Source: Amblyornis subalaris | Lineage: Eukaryota; Chordata; Aves; Passeriformes; Ptilonorhynchidae | NCBI GenBank assembly: GCA_018881555.1 | Contig: JACAXG010000012.1 | Span: 10,884,181 to 10,948,180 of the forward strand | Direction of reading: 5' to 3' | DNA length: 64,000 nt | Shown here: positions 38,246 to 52,600 of the stretch, piece after piece | How the letters are laid out: each line of letters begins with the position of its first letter | Position numbering within the stretch: the stretch's first letter is position 1 | Program-made: the position numbers and the translations under genes | The notes under the pieces: generated by a model | The model's database searches: none | What the model saw: the letters and a program-made list of their open reading frames with translations, nothing else | Told to the model about the DNA's origin: nothing

Positions 38246-39320
38246 TAGACCTTTGAATTTGCATTGCAATTTTTATGTATACTTTTGGTGAAGATTTCAG
38301 AAAGCTCTCATTCTACTTCTGATGCAAACCATGTTTTTTGAAACCTCTTTTGTTCAGAGAAATGAAAGCACNCTTTTCTTTAGCAGTCCCTGGTACGTGC
38401 TGCATAAAACCCCAAACTTGGAAGCAAAACTAAACAGAGAGAAACTGTCCATGGAAGTGTAAAAATTAAGAGTATTTCCATTTCTATCCTTATTTAAATT
38501 CCAATAAATTTTAGCCAACTAAGAAAAAAATTAATCACTGAATCTTTATGCATTTGACTAAGTCATATCCCTTGTAATTCAGAGTTCACTTGTATTTTAT
38601 TTCCTTGTATCCACTTGTATTTAAGCAAAAGGCGTATTTTCCTCATTTGCAGTCTTTAAGCTCAGTGTTTTTATACTGTATTTTGAATAAGCCAAATATG
38701 TAGAATTAATTTCTTTACCTGGATGCAATATAAGGGCCNGAACTGACTTAACTTTTCAGATTATTTACCAGTGAGCTAATTCTGCCTTTTGTTAATGAAA
38801 TAATAGGGCACCAGCTCTAGCTGGTGAGCACAACTCTGGGTCAGCTCTCTCAGCCAGAAGGGGATGCAAACTTTCCTGCTAAGTTTTAAGTTCTATGAAT
38901 GATGGCTGGGAGCCACTTAAGTTGGTGAGAACTCAGAAAAATGAACTCAGAACACAGGAAAAGCTGTGTAGCCGAAATTAACAGCAGAGAGTAGAGATAG
39001 ATTTTTATGAAGACAAGGCTGTACACTGTTTCCTGCACGAATTTTGCTTATTTGCAGAGGAATTACACTATGATATACTCAGATACACACCAAAGAAGAT
39101 TAAAAAGGCAGTTTGGCCCAGTGAGTTATGCAGAGTACACTGTGGTACCCTCCAAACACATCACTGGTGAGTAAAGCACTGCACTTTCCCATGTCTCTGC
39201 CATGTACATCTGACTGCACCTTAGTTTGAGGTTACACAGCAGCTTGGTCCAGTGGGGTACCTGACCCCAGTGGGTGCACCCACACAACCATAAATCCTTC
39301 TTGGCACTGTTACAAGAAGA

Positions 39321-39345
39321 ATGGCATTGCCATAGCAATGGCCAT
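39321..39345. repeat. Near-perfect hairpin, 10-bp stem
   Basis: ATGGCATTGC at 39321-39330 pairs with GCAATGGCCAT at 39335-39345 across a CATA loop, with one bulged base. Seen directly. It is too short to be a microRNA precursor by itself, and extension of the stem outward is poor. Confidence 0.8.
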
Positions 39346-41460
39346 AGAAACAGTACCTGCATAACCACAATAAATAACAAGAAATAAAAGAAACGATAGC
39401 ACAAGGAACTAAAAAAGACTGCCTTCATAGGAAGATGTGTTTTCAACTCTAATGCTTTTTAAAAAACATATTTTCCCCATGTGACATGGAAGAAGCATTT
39501 TTTAGGAAGTATTTGAAGACAAAGACCTCTTTATCTACAACAAAAATGCCTTCNTCTCTGTAGTAAGCAATTAACCAGCACTAGCAACACAACACAGCCC
39601 TTAACGGTGGGAATTGAAGAACATAATCAGCAAATAATGCAAATTACTGCTAATCAAATAAATTAATTCATTGCCTATGATTAGTTAAGAATTCAATTCC
39701 ATCTGCAAAGTGCTGTCTGTAGCAAATTCAGCCCAAGACTATGCAGCTTGATCAGTAAAGTTTGTAAATAACTTTGCAGCTGAAGTGTGTTGTTCAACTA
39801 GTGAAGTTGTAGCTCGGTTGCCAAAGTACTTCAAAACACCCACAGCTGAGATATAGGGGAGCTCAGCCAGAGAGACAGGTGCCCGGATCTGGGACAAATT
39901 AAACCCAATTAGGAGTGTATTCATNTTCACTAACAGTACATACAGTGAAGACATAAATAATATCTCAGTCATTACACTGTCTAACTCAGCAAAACNTACT
40001 ACACAACCAGGAAAGTGTTTTGTTAAATTAATGAATGCACCACACTCAAGACATAGGGAGTCTGGCCTTTAAGTTATCACCCTGGTGGCCATGGTATTTG
40101 GAAAGTTATGAGAATGAGCAATGGCCACAGGACAACACACTTGCCAGGGAATGGGGCTGAACTAGGAAAACCTGCAACTGCAGTGCATTTTCCCTTCCCA
40201 ACTTGCAGGGAAACATATAGTTCATACTTGATCAAATACCTGTGTTTCATAGCCCATTGGAGAGTGATGGTTANAAGCCATTTAATATTTAGCTATCCCC
40301 CTTAAATCCTATGTGGAATGACCAAATGACCACTGCCTTCACTGGGCCACAGAACAAGACAGGGAAGAAAGNTGCACACAGCTATTTCTACAAAGTTGGG
40401 GTAGTTGACGATGGACTTTAACACCCAATATTACTGGAGGAAGAAGTGGCATTAAAATTTAGTGTCCACTAACTTGATAANCAATCTCATCACTCTTCCC
40501 TGTGTACACTCAGTCCCAATCCNTATGTAAATTTTATGGGCATAAACTAATGTTTTGTTCAGTGCCTTTGCAAAGCATGGAAGCCCATGCAAAAAANCCA
40601 GGATAATTCCAAATAAATCCCAATTTTCATTATGAAAGCCAACCAAATAAATTTTAGCTATTGAAAAATCTGCATGGTGAAAATCATGACANTATCATTA
40701 ATCATGCTTATTTTATGAGTTTGGTGGAATGAGACCCCTGGTACTCAAATAGATATGCAGGAGTAACAACAAAGATCAGTTACCTTTCCCCAGCAAACTT
40801 ACTAAAAATAGCAGTGGATTGATAGAAAGGGTGTTTTATAGCCCAGATTCTGCAGTGAACTATGTGCTCACTAATCAAAACTATTCTGTTACCCCAATTA
40901 AGNTATCTTCTGCTACTAATGGTACAATCAAAAGTTCAGTATAATGAACTATTTTAACAAGCCTTGACAGAGGATGTTATACTGCAAAGGTTTTATATCA
41001 GCATATGCAATATTTTATAGAACAGCTATGCATTTACTAATATAAACATATTGAACTGTTCATACAGTATTCACTATGTGATATTGAGCCTGCAAAAATA
41101 AAACACAAGAGATGTGGTTATGGAAGGGAATCCATGTTATCCTTTCTATTTACAACTGTGTGGAAAGGTTCGACTTCGAACAGCTGGGATTGTCTGTCTA
41201 ATTGATTCAAATGTGCATTCGACTTGTTTAGATTATGGAGTTGATTATGTAAATGAGCTTTTTATGGAAGATGGTGACTACGGGTTTTTTTTATTTCCCT
41301 TGGGTTCTTATATGGTGCAATGGTGATAAAAAAATTGTCGCCAGGAAAATAGCAGCAGTGTTTAAGACAACCCTTCTCCTCTGATGGTGGACAGCACTAT
41401 TAGATAATTTGATTTACACAGAGCAAGAGGAGTTGTAAAAGTTTATCCTGTGTTGTAAAA

Positions 41461-41474
41461 CACACACACACACA
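41461..41474 (+). repeat. (CA)7 microsatellite
   Basis: Seven perfect CA units, seen directly. Confidence 0.9.
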
Positions 41475-44400
41475 AAAGAAATGTTTTTGATACAGACACA
41501 ATTCTGTAGTTCTTCAATCATGAATTAATTGTTCACTACATAGATTTTTGCACCACTGTGAAAGGTACAGGAATCTACCATGATTTTGGGCCAAGGTGCA
41601 TCATAGGATTCTGACAGAGTATTACCAGGTTTGCTCCTCCACTGAGTGCAGGAGCAATTTAGGACCATGAATTTGGTTCAGAAATTCAAGAAACTGTAAC
41701 ATAGTAACCTTTCAAGTGCTACAAAGAAGGTTTAGAAGCATTTTAGGTATCACTCAAAGATGTCAGCTTTCCTAAAAAATCATTTCACAGTTGATTTACT
41801 GGTCTTGTAGTACTAAATCTCCTAAATTGGATATTACCAAGGGAAAATAAAGATCTACTTCCAAATGAATACAGTAGGAATTCTAGACAAACTTACACAA
41901 ATATTACACCCCTGAGCATATTTGGTGCCATTAGCCTCTGGAATGTTAACTTTTGGGTTTACAATTCTCTTAGACTAATAAATAGACTCTAACATTAGCA
42001 TGTGAAATCAGGAACATTTGTTTAAAAATTAAAAGCAGGAAGAGAAACCAATATTTAAATGGAATTATTTTAATAGTCTCCATCTTTTAAAAATTATAAT
42101 AATTATAAAATAAAAGCATACCTGGTATGTAATTACTTTGTATTTTTATTAGTCTTTACACTTGAATAACTTTGGAAGCCCAATTTTTTCTTTTTAATTA
42201 TTTCAGTGCTCAAAGTAACTTAAAATTTACATATCATTTAAGGGATAGACATTGGCAATGAACTTAATGACATTTTTTAGGACTAAGAACTGGAACCACA
42301 TCAATTATGAAATTTGCATAGAAGTATTTTATAAATCAGAATATTAGATGTATTTAAATACTGTCATATTAATGTTCCTAGCAGATTGTACTTCTAGAAG
42401 TGTATGTTGCAGTTAGAATAGAAAGCTGAATATGCAGCAGTGAAATTAAAGAATGAACATAGTAATTTGGAGTTGCCTGGTTAAATTTATTGCCATTACC
42501 TTTGCTTTTTACATTTAGACCAGAAAAGCATGTAACATTCTGCTTTCAAATGATTCAACATTTTCATAACATTCCTGTCACTGTTGAGTGCAAGTCTCCT
42601 GCTTTTTTNCTAGAAATAATATTAGTGGGTAGGTAGTGTTAAATACTGTGGCTTAAGAATCAGGCATAGTTTCTTTCATTATTACAAAAGCAGTTTTGCT
42701 AAACAAAACAATTNAGTTATTTCTGAGGTAGACAACTTTTTAGCCAAACTTACTTTCCTTTTAAATCAAAAGAGCCTTCCTTCTCTTTGAACATTTGCTT
42801 CCTTCTTTTNGAATGTTAAATAGTTTATCTTCCAAGCTGTCCTGGGAAAATCTCTGGTTTCAGCACAGTGGAGCAATGTGACTATTATTTACAGTATAAT
42901 AAAACTTATCCTTGGACTCTAAAGAGCTAAGATATTTGAGAAAAATTTATTTGTGTAATTCTTTAATATATGAAGAGAAGTATTACAANAGAGAAGGAAA
43001 AACATATTCACAAGCATGAATGTACACAGGATCTGTGATTTCCAGTTAGAAGCATCCGTGGCCACCGAACAGATTTATCTGCCAAAGAGCCCTCATGGCT
43101 TGGTTACCTGTGGCTATTCAGTGTTTATTTTTGTGAATATTTCATTTTTCATATTTGCACTTCATGTAAGGACTTTAAACCGCACGCATGCTTTGAGCCA
43201 TATTTTTTATAGTATTTTCAACAGGCAAAATCCTCTATTGAGGAGTCCCTAAGGTAATTTCCATCTGAAGCCATTGCTATTCAATGGCAATAGTAACTGA
43301 GGAGGCCAGAGATCACTCACTGCAAGCTCTACTGCTACTGAACTCATGCCAGTCATGAGTACTACAGATGTTTATTCTATCAGCAGATGGAAACTTCGTG
43401 GGTCATTTTTCCTCCTTCCCAAGGGTAAATGTCAGTTTGTCTGAGACTTGAAAACTCGCTTTCTTTTCACCGGGTCAAAACGCCGACCTAATCAGTAACA
43501 GCAGCACTTTAGGTTAGACATTAGGGAATCTTTTGATACATTAGCTGCTGACTCAAGCATATGTCCATGAAAACATGTCCTTTCCCCTTGGAGACTCAGG
43601 TTCCATCTTGCATGTTTGATATCAAGGCTGTGCAATGTACAGTTATTTTTAGCAGACGTGTCATTTTTACCTTTAAGAACAGTTTTAATGGACCATAGAT
43701 GAGCCATCACAAAAAAATAAATTGACTCTAACCTGAATTCTATGCTACATAAAGTACATCATGAACAACTCTGCACTAATGTATGTTAAAAATTCAGATC
43801 AATTACATTCGATGGAAGCCTGAAAGTATTCTTCCTTTTCTTTATCANTACATCATTAAAATCATACAAGCACATTTCAGTGACAAGTTTTTTTTCCCGT
43901 AATCTACAACAANCGGAAACCTGGTAAGAATCACAGCTCAGGGTTCAGAGGTGAAATGACTGGTCAGTTAACTGTAACAAAGCAAGTGAAGCTACAGCTC
44001 AAAAATCTTCCCATATTGAATATGCTACCAGAACTCACTGGACATTGTGAGTGCAGTTCTACTGATCACATAAGCTGATATGTCTCTGAATGTGTCACGT
44101 GTGGCATAAAATGGAGAAGATGGATAAAGAGAGGTTTAAGGTCCACTTCCTCTGATTTTCAGACTGCTTGGAAATTGAAAATACTAAAATTACAAAGCCA
44201 TTAACATGCCTTCAGTCTACCTGGAGCAGCCAGTTGTTTGATATGAAAAGACATGTTCTATATGCTTATACAGCCCATAGTTTCTATTTAAAGATAAGAT
44301 TAAAAAAATTATTTGAACACATTTTTCCTCTAAAGCCCCTTACAACACCACATCTCACAATTGATAGCTTTACTTTATGCATGTGTCCTTNTGACATGAA

Positions 44401-44779
44401 GGGGCAATGAAGTTATATTTATCATGTATAGAAACCAAAGCCTGCCCTGCACTTTCTGCCATCTTTCAAGTTCCAGTTTTAATTGTTGCTGCCATAACCC
44501 CATTTTACTAGGGAACAATAACACTCAAGCTGGTGTTATAATCATGTAAGTACTGGCCTGTGCAAACAAGATCCTTTGAAGTGGGATGACTTGATTCCAT
44601 ATTTTCACAGAAGCCATATTTACAGTTACACTGCTGAGTTGCACGTCTGCTCTCTGATCCCAGGGCCTGAATAAGAGCAAGGCATTATACAAGACAGTCA
44701 CCTGGATTTTGTGGGAATGTCAGCTTTTGAAAGCTATGCACCATTGCCTTTTTCTAGAGTCATTTTTTTATCATCCCTG

Positions 44780-44940
44780 CCACTTGCCTGCCATTAGATC
44801 TTGGAAAAGTTACTCCCACACCTGCACTTCACTTTCCCCTTTTCTGAAAATGGAATATCATCATTAATCAGTACAGCCTTGGGGATCCTGAAGTTCATTG
44901 ACCAGGGCTGAAACAGTATTGTTATTATTACTATAAAGCA
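44780..44940 (-). repeat. MIR-type SINE relic, reverse orientation
   Basis: On the plus strand the order is cacttgcctgccattagatc (44780-44799), then ttggaaaagttactccc and cacctgcacttcactttccc (up to about 44838), then ctgaaaatggaatatcatc (44844-44862). A 'ccttggggatcctgaagttc' block (44877-44896) and a TTATTATTA-rich stretch (44921-44930) follow. This is the reverse complement of the MIR consensus: 'tgaccttgggcaagtcactt', 'cctcagtttcc', 'tgtaaaatgg.ataataat', 'ggttgttgtgaggatt'. The match runs through most of the element at low identity, as expected for a very old SINE shared among amniotes. Confidence 0.65.
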
Positions 44941-46439
44941 ATTTATGTTACTACATATCTGATGCTGTACTTAGTTGTCCAAATAATNTGTTTTGTGATT
45001 AGAAGCAATTTCCTGATATGCAACTGAGAAATCAGCTTGAGCCCAGTCTTAAACCCTTAATGCCCTACTAATTAGGCAGTTACTTGTATTAAGAACTGTT
45101 CTTAGAAGGAAAGGCTTATATGACTAGGTTTTTATTGTAAGGAATAAAATGTTGAAAGCATGCTTTTAATTATTCATGAAGGTCATGAATACTTATAATA
45201 AATACCTGTATATCTGTATGTAGACAAAAAGTTTTGAGAACCAACTCTGGAGTTGCCTTCAGGCTGTTTCAACTCTGTGTGTTCAATCCCAGATGTACAT
45301 TCACCTTCACTAGAAATTGCAATGAATGTACACAGCTGGGTCGATAATGATCTGAGTAGTACTGCTTTTCAAAGTGTTCCTCAAGAAATATTTTAGGAAA
45401 GTTATCGTTTATGCTCTTACTTGAACTCCATCCTGTGTTTTACAACAGAATATTGTTTCATTTTCAAATATTGGAATCCTAATCCTCTGCCTCTTGAGAA
45501 CCTGACTCATTACAATTTCAATGAAAAAGTTTTCTGTTTTCTGAGACTTTCCCTCATATTATTTGTTTTCGAAACTCTGGGTTACAGGGCCATATTCTTG
45601 TCTTTTGTGTTGTAACATTGTCCCTGAAGAAATTTCATTGCATTTTACTTCAGACTCTGTGAAACTGGCAACTGCTGATATTCCAGTCTCAAGATCAAGG
45701 TACCAACAATCCTCAGAAGAAGATACATTTCTGAGGGCACTGAGGATTACATATCTATCAGAACTGAAATCAAAGGCATGGTAAGTGATACTACCTGGAA
45801 TCTTTCTCAGATCCTGCAAAACACAATGGAACAGATCAACAAAGGGAGACCGGAATTATTTTTTTCATTTGTTGCATCTCAGTGCATAAATGGAATTCTA
45901 GTTTTNACGTGTTTTTGTTCAAACTATGGAAAAGCTAATCAGGAAATTTCCAGAAGTATTATTTTCAGTTCCAGCAATTAGAGAATCTCTACATTACCTA
46001 TTTTGTAATTAAGAGAACAGTATATTTATTACAGTTTCTAAAATTCTATGTAATAAGCTTCTTTATAATTTTGTCTCAGGAAAACTTATCCAAAGTGTAT
46101 AGAAATCACGTAACACTTGGCTTTGCTGGTTCATGGAGTGAAACATCAAAATAAACACAGGAGCAGAGGAAAAATACGGACTGTTATATAAGTTACTTAA
46201 GAATTACATTAAAAAGCAAAAAGAAGGACAAAACCAACTTGATAAAGAAATTGCACTGTAATTTCTGAGTAGATGCAAGACATTGTAATCTGCTCATTAG
46301 AAGGAAAGACACCATCAATCACAATATCCAGAATCAGGATTNTAAGATATACTTCTTCAGGAGTAATAATTTCTAATTACTGAGAAATCAAATGAAAGGA
46401 AAATTAAATGTTAGGTGGTTACCCTAACTTCTGAATGAC
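44941..46439. other. Intergenic DNA, no gene seen
   Basis: Frames of 60-90 codons on both strands around 45421-45981 have no recognisable domain and appear to be shadows of one another. Nothing else was identified. Confidence 0.55.
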
Positions 46440-46650
46440 TTCACCCTCCTTCTTGTAGTGAAGCAGCAGTTCAAAAAAATGGAGAAATCACAGNGAACAA
46501 ATGATGAAATCTTCATTCCAGCACTATACAGGATATTGTATATAGCAAAGGTTCGTCAGGAAGGAGCAGTCTCCAGCCTGGAGAGAAAATGAGCCTGTGA
46601 AATTGTGAATATGATAAAGATTCTCTTGGGGGTCTAACAGGTGTTGATAT
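46440..46650 (+). mobile_element. Possible CR1-type LINE fragment
   Basis: The blocks 'gaagcagcagttcaaaaaaa' (about 46461-46480), 'attccagcactatacagg' (46515-46532) and 'ctccagcctggagag' (46572-46586) occur in the order expected for the post-RT part of CR1 ORF2 ('cagcagtcaaaaaagc', 'attccactgtata', 'ttcagcctggaga'). Each block is short and diverged, and the 'catcttggaatactgt' segment is not clear. It is less certain than the other two body fragments. Confidence 0.35.
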
Positions 46651-49600
46651 CCAGTGTTGTAAATGTACTTGAAGTAATGAGAGTATTAAGACAGTGTATA
46701 CACAAACAGTATAGTAAAGAACTCAAAAAAAGCNTAGTACTCAAACCACAGGGAATTGATTGACCTTTAAGCAAAAGAAAATAGAATTTAAAAGGAAAAG
46801 AGTAAGACTACTTTCAGTCAGTCCTTTCCTACTGGAATCAAATCACATATGAATGAGAGCTGATGGCAATCATTATAAATCANAGTTAGAAATTTCTGAA
46901 AAGCAGTAAAGAAAGGAAAAAGACATGGAAAGAAATCTACGGGTAGCAGCAGGTAGTGAATATAAACCACATTTTTTAACAAACCAGTTCTAGCAATAAC
47001 TCTGATCTACAGCTAAAAGTGAATAATAGAAATAAAAAATAGAAGGAACATATATTTCTTTGTCACAAGACAAAAATTAAATATTTTCCATACAGTAAAA
47101 GTGATAGAGCATTTTTAAAAACTGTAGTAAAATTTATCATTTTAAAAACAGGTCAATTTCTAACTTGAAGGAAAAAAATTCCCAAGGTACAAATAATTTA
47201 AAATTGGATAGGAATATCNTCCAAACATATGCTGTAGTTTCTAAGGAAATTCAGTTATTGAAGTCCTATTTGTGTTTATACAAAATCTGAGAACTGATGA
47301 TTACCTTGTTTCCTCTGTCTTTTTAAAATTGATTAGTCCGATAGGAATGTTTGCAATATTTTGTAGAAGAACCAGAAGCCCAAACTATGAATCAAACCTC
47401 CACGTGAAAGAAATCCTAGGCTGTCACATTCAAGCACTAGATAGGTAGGCCACATNTGCCAGTGATCACTTCTAGGCAATCTTACATCAAACTCTTGACA
47501 GGTTTTTTCAGGACTCTCTTGATGAAAAAGAATTCTGAGTGTCAAAAATGTGCCAGCTGTTCGTGGTGAAACCCCAAATGTGCCTTTTCTCCTTCTCTCA
47601 GAATTGCTTTTGGAAGCCATGAGGAGTCATGAGTCTACCTTACTAATCCTCCCTGAAATGAATAAAATGACTNGCAGGAAACAACACGGTGATACAACAG
47701 CAAACCAAAACAGCTAATGAGTGATAACACCCCTAGGAGAACACTGCTGGTGCAAAGAGGAGAGAGAGGTGATTCGCCACATTCCAGTGGCTCCTTTGCT
47801 TTGATTGAAAGATCAGTTCATCAGAGTGGCAAATTAGAAATTTGCTTCTCAAAAGAACTGAGAGGCATAGAAATTCAAGACAATACAAATACTGTGAAAT
47901 AAATGTACTCTCCAGCACCAGAACAAAGACGACACCGCTCTTCTTCGCCATGTTATTACCCTCCTCCCCTGCAAGGGAAATGTCAAAATGTTAAACAGGA
48001 AACCAGTGCTCAGATACCAGAAGCTGTTAAATTAGAGAGGAGCTGTTTGTTCACCCATGGTCTACAAATGAAAAAATGTAAGGGCCCCAACGACGATACA
48101 AAATCTCAGTACTTTCCTAAGATAGCTCCCAGTCCGCAGAGGTGAAATGAAAGACTAGGTGATGGGTAAAACTTGTAAATTATTAATGTCAAATTGAATT
48201 GACATTCACACTGTACAGCAGGAAAAATTTACTTCAATCTTATCAGAGCAATTCCTACTGGATTTGGGTGGTAAATGTTTGGGTTTTTGCCTCCAAGTTN
48301 AATTCTAGCTTCTATTGAAGCTGGAAGCAGCTATGATCTATAGAAATTGATACACACCCGTTCTATTCTTCCATGCATGTTCAACTGAAGTTTTTCATTT
48401 TACTCATTACACTTTTTTTTTTACAAAAAGGCTATGAGTGCTTGCAGAATACAATATTTACAAACAGCCACTTGTAACTGCACAGCAAACGTCTCAAACG
48501 AAATGTCTTAACTAGTGATTTGCTTTTCTTGGTTTTTGCCTCATACTCCTTCAATCTCTTACTTTTTCCACTTATCTATTAGAACCAGTATTTGCACGCA
48601 TGAAAGAAACACTTACGTGGCAACATTGAGGGGAAGGTTTTTATCTTAAACATTCGCTCTTTCTTACATGAATTAATTATTGGTGCAAGATCTGCAGTCT
48701 GAAGAGGATTACTGATTTCCAGTTTTAAAAAGTAGATAACTACATTTCAAGTATCTACTGAAATTAACCTAGTTTACCGCTTTCACAGTCCTGTGAAGGA
48801 TTTTAATTTCTAAATTATTAAAAAAAAATCACTCTACACCAAAATAAAACTATTTATGGGATATACAAAATCATTAAGCTTTCATTTTCTTAATTCACTT
48901 CCTGAATTTATCATTATTGTTAGCATAGAGCACTGTAAACTCTCTGAAAAACTGCCAGCAGGAGTCCAAAGCCAGATAGAGATGAAACCTTAAACTGCAC
49001 TTTTGTGTGTTTACAAAAGCAGCTTCTAGCACCAAAAGAATTAACCAATCACTTTAGGCAGAAAACATGTGGCTACTCTTAGCTATTTTTTCATTTCTGA
49101 GATGACATATTTGCAGGCTGAGAGTTTTAATAAACTCTCAGTTGTAGGCACACAGACACAGTGCATACTAAATTTACCTCTGCAAAGTGCTGCAAGTTTT
49201 TACAGCTGCTAAAATATTCTGTCTTTTAAATAGTTGGATACATGTTCCCCTTCTATAAACACTACTCCAAGACTTCACTGCAAATCAGCTCATTAACAAA
49301 GGTCTCTAAGAGATCATAAGAACCTGTGAATCTTTATGGGCTCAAGAAACAAACATTTCAAACTTTCAGAGTTTTCTGACTCCCCATCCCTGAAATCTGT
49401 TTTTATGCGAGGCTTATAGTATATAACAGTGGAGGGCACATGAAGATGAGCTTGGGATAGCAAAAAATGAGGNTGAATGAGACACTTGTGTCTTAGTGTG
49501 AAGTACCAGTCTGTTAGCTACTAATGGAAGTTCAGATGAGAAAGGGAGGTGTTATCAAAGTTACTGATAGACATGTTATTATGTCAGATCCTGGGAGAGG

Positions 49601-52600
49601 CTGAGCATCTGCTGGTCATCCCCAAGGATGAAAGAAAATGTTTCTCTGTGTATAATCAAAGGTGTAATTTGTAAAATTCACTGAAAGTCTTGGAAGACAC
49701 TCTAACAGCAAAAAGTATTACAGCACCAGCTCACATTCTTGCCTGAAAACAGGGTTCTACCACATTCATGTTCCAGTTGTTTGTACATCTCTGCACTTTC
49801 TCTGTGTTTTTACACTTTATTTGCCAAAGCAGGCAGATTTCTTCACCTACAAGAGGTGTTTTGGGATTATTTTTTAAAATTTATTTTGGCAACAGACTGT
49901 AGGAGTCTTGAGAATAATTTAGATCTCACTGTTTTGTTATCTTTTTCTTTAGTCAAAAGCTAAAAGCATTCCTACATTACACTGACTCTCCAAAAAGTCA
50001 GAGCTTAACTGCCACTTTATTTTACTTATTTTTATTTTATCCAGCTTTGCAAATATTTGCCTGAATCTAAACAAAGTAATAAACGATAATGTCACAACAG
50101 GCCACCAGCATCCAATGCAAGTCACCTCAACTTCAAAATAAAGTGCTTGTCATGAGAAAGGGACATGACATAAGCTTAAGTGTGATGTGTACAATGCTAT
50201 TTTAAAGATGTGGTGTTTGGCACAGGGCAGCATTCAAAATTCCATAAAAGAGGTTACTGGCACAACTCTATAATAGGAATCACAGCACAGGACTGAGGTT
50301 GCACATGACTTTTAGTAGCTCAGGTGCAGTTTGTAAATCCATGCAGTTGTATTCTACCCCAGCATTAGAGAGAAAACAAGTAAACATTCTTTGGGGGAGA
50401 AATGTTGCAATAGTGTATACATGTAAACGTCTTAGATACAAGTGACCTTTTAATTGAGTTGGTCATTTTCAATGAACTATAACACATTATTCCCTCCCAG
50501 TATGTGTTTTTTCTTAATTTTTTTCTTCAATTCTCATCAAGGCAAGAGAAAATATATTTTCAGTGAGATATGCATTCTCTTCAGCTTCACACGTTTTTAA
50601 GCAACTGCGATGCCGTAATAAGGCACTAACACAGCACCATGCTCTGCATACCAATGGCTGCATTTCTTACTCAGGCTCACTTCCGCCCAGTGGAACTTTC
50701 TTCAAAAGAAGCAATGCAAATGATGGCATTTGCTGCTATATAACAGAACTCCACAGAAATTAATAAGGAACACAATAGCATCTTTTCCTCAGCCTTTACA
50801 AAACTATCAGCATGCTACCTGTTTTTAGAAGATGGAATTGAGGGCAGAGGATCTTTTTTTCTTANATATTCCTTAGCTGAATGTGCCTTCTCATTTTGGG
50901 TTTACATAGAGGAGAATATTATTAGGTCAAGGAAGGAANAAACCATTGTTTTCCCTCAGTCCAATGCTGACAGAGTAGGAATAGCTCAGTTGCTGCCTTG
51001 GTACACTCATCCAAATAACTGGTCTGTACAACGGCATAACTTCCTCCTCACTTTAGACAGATTTAGAAACTAACACAAGGCAGACCTTATGATTTCTGTA
51101 TGAAGAACTTCATCTGTTAAGACAGAACTCAAGTTCGGCTTCCCAAGGTCAGGTCCCCTAAACCCAGTTAAGTTCAGTTGTGAAGTAATGCCATGGAATC
51201 AATGCAACTGGCCAGGCACAGCTGATGCTTCTGTGCTTTGCTGGATGCCTCGCACATGTCAGCATAGGCCCTAGCATAGACGTCTCCTCTTTGTAGGTTC
51301 TGGCTAATGGAAAACAAATCTAGCCTTTCTTTACCCATTTAGAGAGAAATTTATTTAGTAACAAGGGAAGTTACTGGAACTGGAAGGTTCTTTTTTGCAG
51401 AAGAGAGGTGGGTTGGAGGCTGTCATCTCCCCCAGCTTCAAATTCCTTCTTCAGCTTCCAAATGTGGATGCTGGACAATGTAGAAGAAGGCAGCACAACC
51501 TCCACTCTTCAAGAGAATTTGGTTTCATACCTGCATAAGGGAATTTTAATAGGCAACATACTTCTTTCAATGGCATCCCTTTATGATNAGTGCCTGGTAC
51601 TCCTAAATGTGTCCAGGAGGAAAAACTAATGAGCCTCGAGACAATGTATTTTCCCAGTAGGTAACAATTTATATCTGAAAAAGCCTTTGCATTAAATGTG
51701 GCAAAACGATCTTAAGTTCAACCAAANCCCCACTTTTTCAATGGCAGTCTCGTTTATTGCAGGAGCAGCCCAGTGCCACACTTGAAGGGTTGGAGGTTAA
51801 ATGTAACCAACTCAGCTCAGCTCAGATACAAGGATGTTGTTTACAAGCAGAAACAACAAAGCCACCCTAATAAGACTCTAGGGTATAAATTAGCAATAAG
51901 AAGAAAAATCTCCCAATTAAAATTTTCCTAAAGCTTGAGGGCTTAAAGCCACTACACAGTGGTCAGATTTGGATGCAAAAACAAAACAAACCCCCCCAAC
52001 CCTCTTAGTTGTGATGAGGCTAAGACAGAACAACAGAGGGAGTACATTCTGAGCCAGACAGACTGTAGGCAATCTGTTCTAATAATAGGTGCGTGTCTAG
52101 ACTTAAGGCCAAGTTCTGAGAAACTACTGTTGTTAAAATCAGTGAGAGCTTTGCTCAGGAAAAAAAAATGAGCAAGGTACTTCAGCATTGGGACGTAACA
52201 TATTAAACACTGCATGCACAGTAAAAATGCACAAAGACATCAAATGAATCCTCTTTCACAGAAAAAACCTGTTTCTAACTGACTTTTTTAGTATGTGCCA
52301 ACTGATTCAGATTTGGGTCTTGCTTGTTCATGTCTTAATTTTTGTTTGAAAACATGCAAGATTTATGCAAGGAGTAAAGAAAAAACATTAGTCTGTAGAG
52401 GTAAAAGTTTTAATCTTGAAAAATTCTGAGTCATCTACAGATTCNGGGCTAGGAATTTAGAGTTCTGGATTTTTTGTCTGACTCATTGACAGGAGCTCAA
52501 GTACAGAACTTATTCATGTGAGGACTTGATGCCCACTAACATTTTGTTTAACTGAACCATACCTACTGTGCATAAACAGTAACTGTCTAGTAGCACATAA

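Larger units (their letters stand above)
38246..44779. other. Intergenic DNA, no gene seen
   Basis: No domain-bearing frame; the 106-codon minus frame 39126-39446 is hydrophobic at its start but unrecognised. Single Ns are unusually frequent between about 39550 and 40910. The hairpin 39321-39345 and the CA repeat 41461-41474 are listed separately. A small stem-loop (7-bp stem, 5-nt loop) lies at 43270-43288. Confidence 0.55.

Noticed and set aside
39126..39446. 106-codon minus frame with a hydrophobic start
   Set aside because: Contains the hairpin at 39321-39345, no known family, and no promoter or splice context.
50630..50650. RE1/NRSF-like site
   Set aside because: The left half (CAGCACCATG) is perfect but the right half matches poorly, so a functional site is not supported.
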